IMG/VR virus record: IMGVR_UViG_3300025930_000367 | Coordinates: 1-24,482 of that record | DNA length: 24,482 bases | Source: a virus | Reading direction: 5' to 3' (one strand) | Shown here: one piece after another, positions 18,495 through 24,482 of the stretch | How the letters are laid out: the number at the start of each line of letters is the position of its first letter | Position numbering within the stretch: the first letter of the stretch is position 1 | Notes under the pieces: model-generated | Databases searched by the model: none | What the model was told of the DNA's origin: nothing | The model's input: the letters and a program-made list of their open reading frames with translations, nothing else | Program-made: the position numbers and the translations under genes

Positions 18495-18833
18495 GTGAGG
18501 GGCCTACAGCACCTCTGGGTTCCCTCGAACCTCGGCCACGGCGAGGCTATGTGTTCTCGCTGTGGCATCACCGACCGCGAGGCCCGTGCCCTTCACGTCA
18601 CCGAAACCTGTACCGGCCAGCACCCGAACGAGCGAGCTGCCGCGATCAGGGAGGCCGCAGCTATCGCTCGCCAGCACGCAGCGAACAGCGCAGCTGTTGC
18701 CCAGAAGTACGTCCGCTCACCTAACCTCTGGGCGCAGCACGCACAGGCCGAGAAGGTCGCTATCGCAATTGCTAAAGAAATCGAGGCCCTCGATGGAGCT
18801 AAACAGCCAGAACCCGGCCAGAAGAATGCGTGA
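18495..18833 (+). CDS. Small zinc-finger-like protein, GTG start
   Basis: The 112-residue protein starts at the GTG adjoining the previous stop (MRGLQHLWVPSNLGHGEAMC). MCSRCGITDREARALHVTET followed by CTGQH gives Cys/Cys/Cys/His ligands at 20, 23, 39 and 42, a likely zinc site. The remainder is an Ala-rich charged helix (AAIREAAAIARQHAANSAAV). The ribosome site is weak; coupling to the upstream gene is likely. Function unknown. Confidence 0.65.
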   Translation: MRGLQHLWVPSNLGHGEAMCSRCGITDREARALHVTETCTGQHPNERAAAIREAAAIARQHAANSAAVAQKYVRSPNLWAQHAQAEKVAIAIAKEIEALDGAKQPEPGQKNA

Positions 18834-19002
18834 AACCGTCCTCACCTCGCTGTCCGATATCCTCAAGACGCTAAGGGAAATCGAGAATTACTGCACGACG
18901 CCTCACTGGACGGCCGACCGGCGCTGGAAAATCGAGCACGCGGCTCGGCACTTGCGCCGGCGCCTCGAGAAGGAGAATGCTGATGCCAGCCGAGGCGCCT
19001 GA
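18826..19002 (+). CDS. Small helical protein
   Basis: The 58-residue product starts MRETVLTSLSDILKTLREIE and is mostly helix (ENYCTTPHWTADRRWKIEHA, ARHLRRRLEKENAD), basic at the end. An upstream in-frame ATG at 18793 (MELNSQNPARRM) has a GAGG site and could be the true start. Its 3' end overlaps the nuclease gene by 20 nt. It may be a partner of the adjacent nuclease, but this is not shown. Confidence 0.58.
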   Translation: MRETVLTSLSDILKTLREIENYCTTPHWTADRRWKIEHAARHLRRRLEKENADASRGA

Positions 19003-20023
19003 CACCCAACTCTTCTGCAAGTCTGCCCCATTAGTTCAACATGCGTGGGATAATAGCTCCATGACGCTGTTGAAAGAATGTGCCCGCAAATACCAGCTAG
19101 CCATCATTGAAGGCTGGATACCAAAAGACACCGCCCCTCCCCTCGTATTCGGTGGGCTCCTCCATAGGTACCTCGAAGCCTATGACCGGCACCGCATCAA
19201 AGGAACAGACCACTATGCGTCGCTCTCGCTCGTCGTTGCCCAAGCCCTCCGCGAGACTGTGCGCCGAGTTAATGGACTACTGCTCCCAGATGGAGGCATA
19301 CGTGAGGTCCCTGCAGGCACAGAAGGTGCCCAGGAAACGCTTATCTTCTGGCACGGAGACAACAACCGTACGCGCCTCACGCTCGTCCGAAGCATCATCT
19401 GGTACACAGAGCAATTCGCCATCAACGACCCCCTCAAAACTGTCAGACTTTCGTCCGGCGAAGCAGCCCTAGAAATCTCCTTCCGCTTCATGCTGCCGCT
19501 CACTTCGCCAGATGGTGACGCCTTCATCTACTGCGGGCACATCGATAAGATTTGTGAGTTCGCCGGAGAAACTTTTATCCAGGAGCGGAAGCACACGACC
19601 TCTACCCTCGGCCAGTGGTACTTCATCAAGTACTCTATCGACGCACAGACATCCGGGTACCTCACCGCCGGTAAGGTCCTGATCGACAAGCCTGTGTCCG
19701 GCATCATCGTGGACGCTTGTCAGGTGGCCGTCACCTTCACTCGCGTTCACCGGCACATCGCTCCGCGTACGGAGGCTCAGTTAGATGAATGGCTCGCCAA
19801 CACGCTAGAGTGGATCGAGATTGCACAGGGCTACGCCATGCGCTATGGTAATCGCCCCTGGCCACTCAACGAGTCATCGTGCCATAAGTATGCTGGGTGC
19901 CAGTTCCGGGGCGTCTGTTCTAAGGACCCGAGCATCCGGCCGATGATCCTTCAACAGCACTTCACAAAGAAGCAATGGAACCCTCTGGAGATCCGCAGCG
20001 GCGCGGACGATTGGAGCAGCTAA
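18983..20023 (+). CDS. RecB/Cas4-family PD-(D/E)XK nuclease with probable Fe-S cluster
   Basis: The product is 346 residues from the ATG at 18983, chosen because AAGGAG is 7 nt upstream (only 1 nt from the earlier ATG at 18977). The core reads GHIDKICE (Asp), FIQERKHT (E-x-K) and DAQTSGY (the RecB Q..xxY motif). A Cys in LLKECARKYQL near the N-terminus plus CHKYAGCQFRGVC near the C-terminus matches the four-cysteine iron-sulfur arrangement of AddB, Cas4 and viral exonucleases. It most likely degrades DNA ends for phage recombination or replication, next to a Sak4-like annealing ATPase and a candidate ssDNA-binding protein. Confidence 0.85.
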   Translation: MPAEAPDTQLFCKSAPLVQHAWDNSSMTLLKECARKYQLAIIEGWIPKDTAPPLVFGGLLHRYLEAYDRHRIKGTDHYASLSLVVAQALRETVRRVNGLLLPDGGIREVPAGTEGAQETLIFWHGDNNRTRLTLVRSIIWYTEQFAINDPLKTVRLSSGEAALEISFRFMLPLTSPDGDAFIYCGHIDKICEFAGETFIQERKHTTSTLGQWYFIKYSIDAQTSGYLTAGKVLIDKPVSGIIVDACQVAVTFTRVHRHIAPRTEAQLDEWLANTLEWIEIAQGYAMRYGNRPWPLNESSCHKYAGCQFRGVCSKDPSIRPMILQQHFTKKQWNPLEIRSGADDWSS

Positions 20024-20451
20024 TGGCGAGCAAGAAACCCCTTCTGTGCCTCGACTTCGATGGGGTCCTGCACATGTACACGAGCGGCTGGTCCGATGTA
20101 GCGCACATTGCGGATGGCCCTGTGCCCGGCGCATTCGACTTCATCCGAGAAGCGATGGATTACTTTGAGGTAGCGATTTATAGCAGCCGCTCCGCGCATC
20201 CCGGCGGTGTCGAGGCTATGCAGAAGTGGTTCGCTGACAACGGGCTAGAGGCCGAGTACCGGGAACGCCTCGCCTGGCCGATCGCGAAGCCAGCAGCTTA
20301 CCTCTCTATCGATGACAGGGCGCTCCAGTTCTCTGGCTCCTTTCCAGAACCTTCTCGCCTTCTTGACTTCCGGCCGTGGAACAAGGGGACGCCGATAGAG
20401 GCCCAGGAGTTCGCTCATCTCATGTTTGAACCCGCATCGGAGACATTCTGA
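20023..20451 (+). CDS. HAD-superfamily phosphatase
   Basis: The 142-residue protein starts at the ATG at 20023 overlapping the previous stop (MASKKPLLCLDFDGVLHMYT). LDFDG carries the nucleophile and acid Asp residues (D11, D13), SSRSAHPGG is motif II, and SIDDRAL is the acidic motif IV. Phage HAD proteins of this size are often related to the phosphatase part of polynucleotide kinase and may repair DNA or RNA ends. GGAG lies 6 nt upstream. It is coupled between the nuclease and Sak4-like genes. Confidence 0.83.
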   Translation: MASKKPLLCLDFDGVLHMYTSGWSDVAHIADGPVPGAFDFIREAMDYFEVAIYSSRSAHPGGVEAMQKWFADNGLEAEYRERLAWPIAKPAAYLSIDDRALQFSGSFPEPSRLLDFRPWNKGTPIEAQEFAHLMFEPASETF

Positions 20452-21276
20452 ATGGCATCCCTCGCAGAAATGTCTATCAAAGTACATCCCCATAAAGTTT
20501 TAATGTGCGCGCCTAGCGGCACCGGCAAGACGGCCCTGATCGGTTCCCTCGCCAAGGCGGACTATCGCTGCTTCGTGCAGGATTTTGACGCCGGCATCGA
20601 GATCCTCCTTGATCCGAGCATTCTGCCTGTCAACAAGCGGCAGAACGTCTTCGTTAAGACGTACACCGACAAGCCGCTCTCTGCGGAGCACGGCATACCG
20701 ATGGCGGCTATGACCGCCATGAGCGACCTGTCCAAGGGCTGGGTCGAGAAGAACGTGAACATGGGCACCCCTCGTACATGGGGAGTCAAGGACGTTCTCT
20801 TTCTCGACACGCTTGGCTTTTTTGGTGATGCCTGTCTGCGCTACGTCCAGGCGATGAACAATCACTTCGAGCGGGCGACCATCCCTGACTACGGCACCGC
20901 TATGGACATGGTAGAGAAGTACCTGGAAACAGTGTTCTCTGACATGACAACCTGCAATGTCGTGGTCAACAGCCACATCATGTTCACCGGCTCGCCTGAG
21001 CAGCAGGGTTCTCTCAAAGGGTTCCCGCTCGCCCTGGGAAGCAAGCTCCCTCCTAAGGTCCCGCGCTTCTTCAACTCCATGCTTTCCTTAGAGAAGCGCA
21101 AGGACCCGAAGGGAGAAATCGAAGTCATCATGCACACCCGTATGACTCCCGCACTCGATCTCAAAACTCCCGCACCTTCCATCGTTCCATCCGAGATGAA
21201 AGCAGATCTAGCCCTCTTTTTCCGCTTCCTGGACACCGTCCAGGTGGCGCCGTCGGTAGCCCAGCCAGCGGCGTAA
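20452..21276 (+). CDS. Sak4-like RecA-fold recombination ATPase (AAA_24 type)
   Basis: The 274-residue protein has Walker A CAPSGTGKT (19-27), a Walker B-like VLFLDT (115-120), an acidic DFDAGIE segment (44-50) and a VVVNSHIM strand near 168-175. This is the layout of phage nucleotide-binding proteins of the Sak4/AAA_24 group, which assist single-strand annealing with an SSB. It follows directly after the HAD gene stop and is followed by a candidate ssDNA-binding protein, as is common for Sak4. Confidence 0.83.
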   Translation: MASLAEMSIKVHPHKVLMCAPSGTGKTALIGSLAKADYRCFVQDFDAGIEILLDPSILPVNKRQNVFVKTYTDKPLSAEHGIPMAAMTAMSDLSKGWVEKNVNMGTPRTWGVKDVLFLDTLGFFGDACLRYVQAMNNHFERATIPDYGTAMDMVEKYLETVFSDMTTCNVVVNSHIMFTGSPEQQGSLKGFPLALGSKLPPKVPRFFNSMLSLEKRKDPKGEIEVIMHTRMTPALDLKTPAPSIVPSEMKADLALFFRFLDTVQVAPSVAQPAA

Positions 21277-21302
21277 CGCAACCTTAGGGCAGGAGAAGAC
21301 CT

Positions 21303-21734
21303 ATGTCGTTCGAAGATGTCATGAACATGTCTGCCGAAACTGCAATCCGGCCGCCGCCGTTCCCTGGCGGTACCTACCGCTTCCTCATTCTGAAGCACAC
21401 GCCGGGGCAGGCACAGAACGAAAAGAAAACCCCCCTCATCGAGTTGGAACTGAAGCCGATCGCAGCGATGGCCGACGTGGACCAGAGCCGCTTGCCGGAG
21501 GACTGGAACAACCGCCTCCAGAACTACTCCTTCTTCATGACGAAGGACGCGGCCTACCGGCTCCGCGAGTTCGCCGAGGCTATGGGCGTCCAGGTCGCCG
21601 GCCGGACGTTCAAGCAGATCGTCCCGGATCTCCAGGGCAAGTACTGCACTGGCACGATGGTGATGCAGCCGTCCAAGCGGAGGCCCTCGGAGATGGTCTC
21701 CTTCATCAACGAACTCGGTCCGGATCGGACGTAG
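21303..21734 (+). CDS. Candidate ssDNA-binding protein (DUF669-like)
   Basis: The 143-residue product starts MSFEDVMNMSAETAIRPPPF with AGGAG 8 nt upstream. It has a strand-rich GGTYRFLILKHTPG..TPLIELELKPI region, an FFMTKDAAYRLREFAEAMGV helix, and an LQGKYCTGTMVM..SEMVSFI region. That layout fits the ssDNA-binding/DUF669-type proteins usually found beside Sak4-like ATPases. No DDDIPF-like tail is present. Assignment rests mainly on layout and neighbourhood. Confidence 0.65.
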   Translation: MSFEDVMNMSAETAIRPPPFPGGTYRFLILKHTPGQAQNEKKTPLIELELKPIAAMADVDQSRLPEDWNNRLQNYSFFMTKDAAYRLREFAEAMGVQVAGRTFKQIVPDLQGKYCTGTMVMQPSKRRPSEMVSFINELGPDRT

Positions 21735-21740
21735 CCAACT

Positions 21741-21770
21741 GGGGCGGCCTTCGGGCCGCCCCTTTCTTCT
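21741..21770 (+). terminator. Rho-independent terminator with TTCG loop
   Basis: GGGGCGGCC (21741-21749), tetraloop TTCG, GGCCGCCCC (21754-21762), then TTTCTTCT. It closes the recombination operon just before the methyltransferase gene. Confidence 0.85.
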
Positions 21771-21779
21771 GGAGCCCTC

Positions 21780-23039
21780 ATGCGGATATCCGACATCAAG
21801 GTCGAAGATCGGCAACGCTCTGCTATCGATCCGGCCCAATTAGACGAGCTGAAGGCGAGCATAGCCCGGAACGGCCTGCTGCATCCGATAGTAGTTGACC
21901 GAAGCGGGAGGCTGCTTGCCGGGCAGCGCCGTCTCGAGGCGCATAAGGCCCTCGGCCTGAAAGAAATTGCAGTCACCCTCTGGGAAGATCTCCCCGAAAA
22001 CGAGCGAAAGATCATCGAGCTGGAGGAGAACCTCAAGCGGAGCGACCTCGACTGGAAAGACCAAGTGAAGGCGATACGGCAGCTGCATGACGCTTACACG
22101 GCCACTCAGCCGGATTGGACGGCCGCTCGCACCGCGACAGCCCTGAACGTCACGCCCGCCTTCGTCAGCCGTATGCTGACCGTCGAGCAGGAAATCAAGA
22201 AGAACCCTGAACTGCTAAGGGAAACCTCTGCCAAGGCTATCTACAACCAGTACGCACGCCGGCAAGCCCGTGATATTGATGCAGCTATCACCGATCAACT
22301 GATGCCGATGGGACCAGTGGCGCCGAAGGCGCCTTTCGAGTTGTACTGTGCTGATTTCCTTTCCTGGGCTATAGCTTATGACGAAAGGCCCTTCAATGTG
22401 CTACACTGTGACTTCCCATACGGACTGTCTATGCACGACGCACAGATGCAGGCTTCTCGTCAGTCAGATCGCTATGACGACCGGCCAGAATTATTCTTCC
22501 AGCTCCTCGACACTTTGCTCATCGCTCGCCATAAACTTTTCGCACCCGCTGGGCACATGGTCTTCTGGACCGCTGCTAAACACCGAGCCGCTGCGGCTGG
22601 GCGGTTTAGGTCCGAACCTGGGTTCGTTGTAGATGAGTACCCGCTTATCTGGCATAAAGCAGACCTGGCAGGCATTATACCGGACCCCAGACGAGGGCCC
22701 AGGCGGACTTATGAAATGGCCCTCTTCATCACATGGGGAGACCGTTTTATCGTTAGGCCCGTTTCCAATTCTATCTCTCACCCTCGGGGCGCTTCTGACA
22801 GCGAGCACATTTCTGAAAAGCCCCTCCAGGTTGTTGAGCATTTCCTCTCCATGCTGGTCGACGAGAACACAGACCTCCTTGACCCTACCTGCGGTTCTGG
22901 AACAGCCATTGCAGCAGCGGTTAGCCTCAAAGCAAGACGCGCTGTTGGCCTTGATAGTGAGCAGAAATACGTGGACCTCTCTCACCACACCGTCAGACGC
23001 CGGCTGGCCACAGATACCATAATTGAGGGCATAGTATGA
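21780..23039 (+). CDS. ParB-like domain fused to a DNA methyltransferase
   Basis: The 419-residue protein has an N-terminal ParB/sulfiredoxin-like domain (residues 1-90: NGLLHPIVVD, LLAGQRRLEAHKALG, ELEENLKRSDLDW) and a helix-turn-helix (TAARTATALNVTPAFVSRML, 114-133). The methyltransferase follows, with motif IV DFPYG (211-215) before motif I LDPTCGSGTAI (367-377), the beta-class order for N6-adenine or N4-cytosine methylation. DFPY instead of DPPY is a tolerated-looking variant. Likely roles are self-methylation against host restriction or regulation. GGAG lies 6 nt upstream. Its stop overlaps the next ATG. Confidence 0.88.
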   Translation: MRISDIKVEDRQRSAIDPAQLDELKASIARNGLLHPIVVDRSGRLLAGQRRLEAHKALGLKEIAVTLWEDLPENERKIIELEENLKRSDLDWKDQVKAIRQLHDAYTATQPDWTAARTATALNVTPAFVSRMLTVEQEIKKNPELLRETSAKAIYNQYARRQARDIDAAITDQLMPMGPVAPKAPFELYCADFLSWAIAYDERPFNVLHCDFPYGLSMHDAQMQASRQSDRYDDRPELFFQLLDTLLIARHKLFAPAGHMVFWTAAKHRAAAAGRFRSEPGFVVDEYPLIWHKADLAGIIPDPRRGPRRTYEMALFITWGDRFIVRPVSNSISHPRGASDSEHISEKPLQVVEHFLSMLVDENTDLLDPTCGSGTAIAAAVSLKARRAVGLDSEQKYVDLSHHTVRRRLATDTIIEGIV

Positions 23040-24022
23040 GCGGCCGCTGGTCTGACTCACTCGTCCCTGGTGCGCCTTTAATGGTCGTAGGAGAAGCATT
23101 TGCAGAAACAGAAGAAGTCACTGGCTCCCCGCTCACCGGCCGGTACGGCCACGCTCTCTTTCAGCTGTTCCGAAACGTTGGGCTCAAGCGAGCCGATCTT
23201 TCTCTATCAAACGTCTTCAATGAACGACCTCCTGGAGATGTCATTTCTCGTCTCTGGGAGAACGATGAGATCCGTGAAAGCGCGCTACAGCGCTTAGGAA
23301 AGGAAATCGACGTTGCTAAGCCGAACCTTATATTGGCGATGGGGAATACCGCACTCCGTGCCCTCACCGGTCTCACTGGAGTCTCCTCCATACGGGGCCA
23401 CTGTCTACTGGGCACTCTCCGCCCAGTTAAGGTGCTACCGACCCTCCTCTCTATCTTCCAAGGAGCGACTGCCCGCGCTAATGTCCAGGTGGATATCATC
23501 AAGGCGAAACGTGAGAGTGCTTTTCCTGAGGTGCGGCACACTCATAAAACGCTCTGGCTCGAACCGACGCTCACAGACCTCCTCCTCTTCGAGGAATACT
23601 ACTTGGAGTCCGCCAGTTACATCGCCTGCGATATTGAGACGACGGGAAGCAAACTTATTACAATGGTGGGTCTGGCGGCTCGCCCTAGTCTCGGCATCGT
23701 CATCCCCTTCGTTGACCGTTCCAAGCCGGGCTACCACTACTGGGAAACGCGAGAGGAAGAAATAGCCGCATGGGCCTGGCTCCGCAAACAGCTTCACCGG
23801 CCGATCCCGAAGGTGTTTCAGAACGGCCAATACGACACTTATTGGCTGGCCCACTACGGTATCTACCCGACTGGTGGACCGATCGAAGACACCATGCTCC
23901 TTCATCATGCCCGATACAGCGAGCTGGCAAAGGATCTCGAGTCACTAGCTGCTGTGTATGCGGCCACGCCCCCCTGGAAGTCTAAACGCCCGAGAGGTTC
24001 CGATGTCGGCAAGGAGAAATAA
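23036..24022 (+). CDS. UDG-like domain plus DNA polymerase 3'-5' exonuclease (N-terminal half of split polymerase)
   Basis: The 328-residue protein has a uracil-DNA-glycosylase-like domain (residues 14-145: VVGEAFAETEEVTGSPLTG, LILAMGNTALRALTG) in which the usual His-Pro motif reads VLPTLL, suggesting loss of glycosylase activity. A family A polymerase proofreading domain follows: Exo I ACDIETTG (D199, E201), Exo II FQNGQYD (N263, D267) and IEDTMLLHHARYSELAKDLE. It ends at residue 328 just where the Exo III Tyr-x3-Asp would be expected. That motif (YNGLD) instead begins the gene at 24360. It therefore looks like the front half of a polymerase. Confidence 0.85.
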   Translation: MSGRWSDSLVPGAPLMVVGEAFAETEEVTGSPLTGRYGHALFQLFRNVGLKRADLSLSNVFNERPPGDVISRLWENDEIRESALQRLGKEIDVAKPNLILAMGNTALRALTGLTGVSSIRGHCLLGTLRPVKVLPTLLSIFQGATARANVQVDIIKAKRESAFPEVRHTHKTLWLEPTLTDLLLFEEYYLESASYIACDIETTGSKLITMVGLAARPSLGIVIPFVDRSKPGYHYWETREEEIAAWAWLRKQLHRPIPKVFQNGQYDTYWLAHYGIYPTGGPIEDTMLLHHARYSELAKDLESLAAVYAATPPWKSKRPRGSDVGKEK

Positions 24023-24432
24023 TGAGACTTCCCCTCGTCATTATCGAGAGCCGGTACGCTGCGAAAACCGCCGAGGGCCTGATCAGGAACTGGAACTATC
24101 TTCGCTTCGCCATCGCGGACTCAATCTCCCGTGGCGAGGCTCCCTTCGCTTCTCATGGCTTCTTTACGCAGATGCTGAACGATCGTTCACCAGAAGCGCG
24201 CAAACTCGGTCTACGACTAGCTGTGGAGTTCATTAAACGTGCAGATGCTATGGCGATTTATACTGACTACGGGTGGAGCCGGGGGATGCGGGCTGGCGCT
24301 CGGTGGGCTGTCCGCTTTGATCTACCACTTACTGAGCGGAAGATAGGGAGGTTAAGCAAATGGCAAAAGTCCTCCACTTTGCTGAAAACTATCCAGCCGG
24401 GGCCTCGCCCGATCAAATCTACAACGGCCTAG
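24022..24432 (+). CDS. DUF7768-like protein between polymerase halves
   Basis: The 136-residue protein starts at the ATG overlapping the previous stop (MRLPLVIIESRYAAKTAEGL). The pattern IIESRYA..., AIADSISRGEAPFASHGFFT, SPEARKLGLRLAVEFIKRAD and IYTDYGWSRGMRAGARWA matches a widespread small family I recall as DUF7768, related to nucleoside deoxyribosyltransferase-like folds; enzymatic activity is unproven. The 3' end overlaps the polymerase gene by 73 nt, and the last 30 residues look less conserved. Its place inside the polymerase locus implies insertion. Confidence 0.75.
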   Translation: MRLPLVIIESRYAAKTAEGLIRNWNYLRFAIADSISRGEAPFASHGFFTQMLNDRSPEARKLGLRLAVEFIKRADAMAIYTDYGWSRGMRAGARWAVRFDLPLTERKIGRLSKWQKSSTLLKTIQPGPRPIKSTTA

Positions 24433-24482
24433 ACGTAACTACGACAGCTGAAATCTGGGAGGCGATCCGGCACTGGCGCGAT
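24360..24482 (+). CDS. DNA polymerase C-terminal half, truncated by the right edge
   Basis: The visible 41 residues begin MAKVLHFAENYPAGASPDQI and continue YNGLDVTTTAEIWEAIRHWR. GGAGG lies 8 nt before the ATG. YNGLDVTTTAEIW matches the family A polymerase Exo III segment (Tyr-x3-Asp followed by a helix), which normally leads into the polymerase domain. The palm and finger motifs would lie beyond the window, so the call rests on this motif and on the adjacent exonuclease gene. Confidence 0.6.
   Translation, partial: MAKVLHFAENYPAGASPDQIYNGLDVTTTAEIWEAIRHWRD

Noticed and set aside
18983-20023. Calling the nuclease a CRISPR Cas4
   Set aside because: It shares the Fe-S RecB-like layout, but with no cas genes or array and a recombination neighbourhood, a phage exonuclease role is more likely.
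20889-21839. 316-residue minus-strand open frame
   Set aside because: It is opposite the Sak4-like and ssDNA-binding genes and spans their terminator; no recognisable protein features.
1-24482. Search for integrase, excisionase or lysis genes
   Set aside because: None of the visible proteins shows tyrosine or serine recombinase, holin or endolysin features; tiny membrane peptides alone are not enough for a holin call.

Overview
The window looks like part of a tailed double-stranded DNA bacteriophage genome (Caudoviricetes), GC-rich and densely packed. It carries a large terminase, HNH homing endonucleases, replication and recombination genes, a phage tRNA, and long runs of very short genes whose stop and start codons overlap (ATGA, TAATG). 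No integrase, capsid, tail or lysis gene is recognisable here, so lifestyle cannot be judged. AGGAG-type ribosome sites, sigma70-like promoters (TTGACt, mostly with a 17-nt spacer) and a PEP-CTERM protein suggest a Gram-negative, exosortase-bearing host, plausibly a proteobacterium. That host call is inference.

Left arm (1-7491, minus strand): a leftward packaging/structural operon starts at a promoter at about 7491-7464. In transcription order it holds a terminase small-subunit candidate, a PD-(D/E)XK nuclease reading frame with two small genes nested inside it, a His/Pro-repeat protein, a secreted PEP-CTERM protein, two Pro-rich or disordered proteins, an HNH endonuclease, the large terminase, a second HNH endonuclease, and three Pro-rich or hypothetical proteins, the last running off the left edge. 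The two HNH genes flank the terminase, and one sits between near-duplicate stop/start junctions.

Control regions: 7492-7847 is a gene-poor divergent region with two 12-bp repeats spaced 21 bp apart. 8747-9136 holds a terminator, a 21-bp direct repeat, a palindromic operator-like site that recurs at 16611, inverted repeats around a 13-A tract, and a promoter. It is the best origin or master-control candidate in the window.

Right arm (7848-24482, plus strand): a rightward early/replication region. From 7848 to about 14469 there are small unknown genes, including DNA-binding, zinc-binding and single-span membrane peptides, and a tRNA-Gln(UUG). Internal promoters (9074, 9908, 14050, 16661) and terminators (8406, 8751, 12123, 13134, 21741) divide the arm into transcription units. 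From 14485 come an SF1 helicase, small zinc and ribbon-helix-helix proteins, a RecB/Cas4-like nuclease with a probable Fe-S cluster, a HAD phosphatase, a Sak4-like ATPase, a candidate ssDNA-binding protein, a ParB-methyltransferase fusion, and a DNA polymerase that appears split. A uracil-glycosylase-like domain plus proofreading exonuclease is one gene, and the start of the polymerase half is another, with an unrelated gene between them.

Most notable points: the split polymerase whose exonuclease active site seems divided between two polypeptides; a C-terminal tail (SIEDLGL or close) shared by the helicase and two small proteins; a phage-encoded PEP-CTERM protein; the terminase HNH junction duplication; genes nested in a nuclease frame; an open frame at 17243-17515 without a normal start codon; and a conserved operator at two sites.
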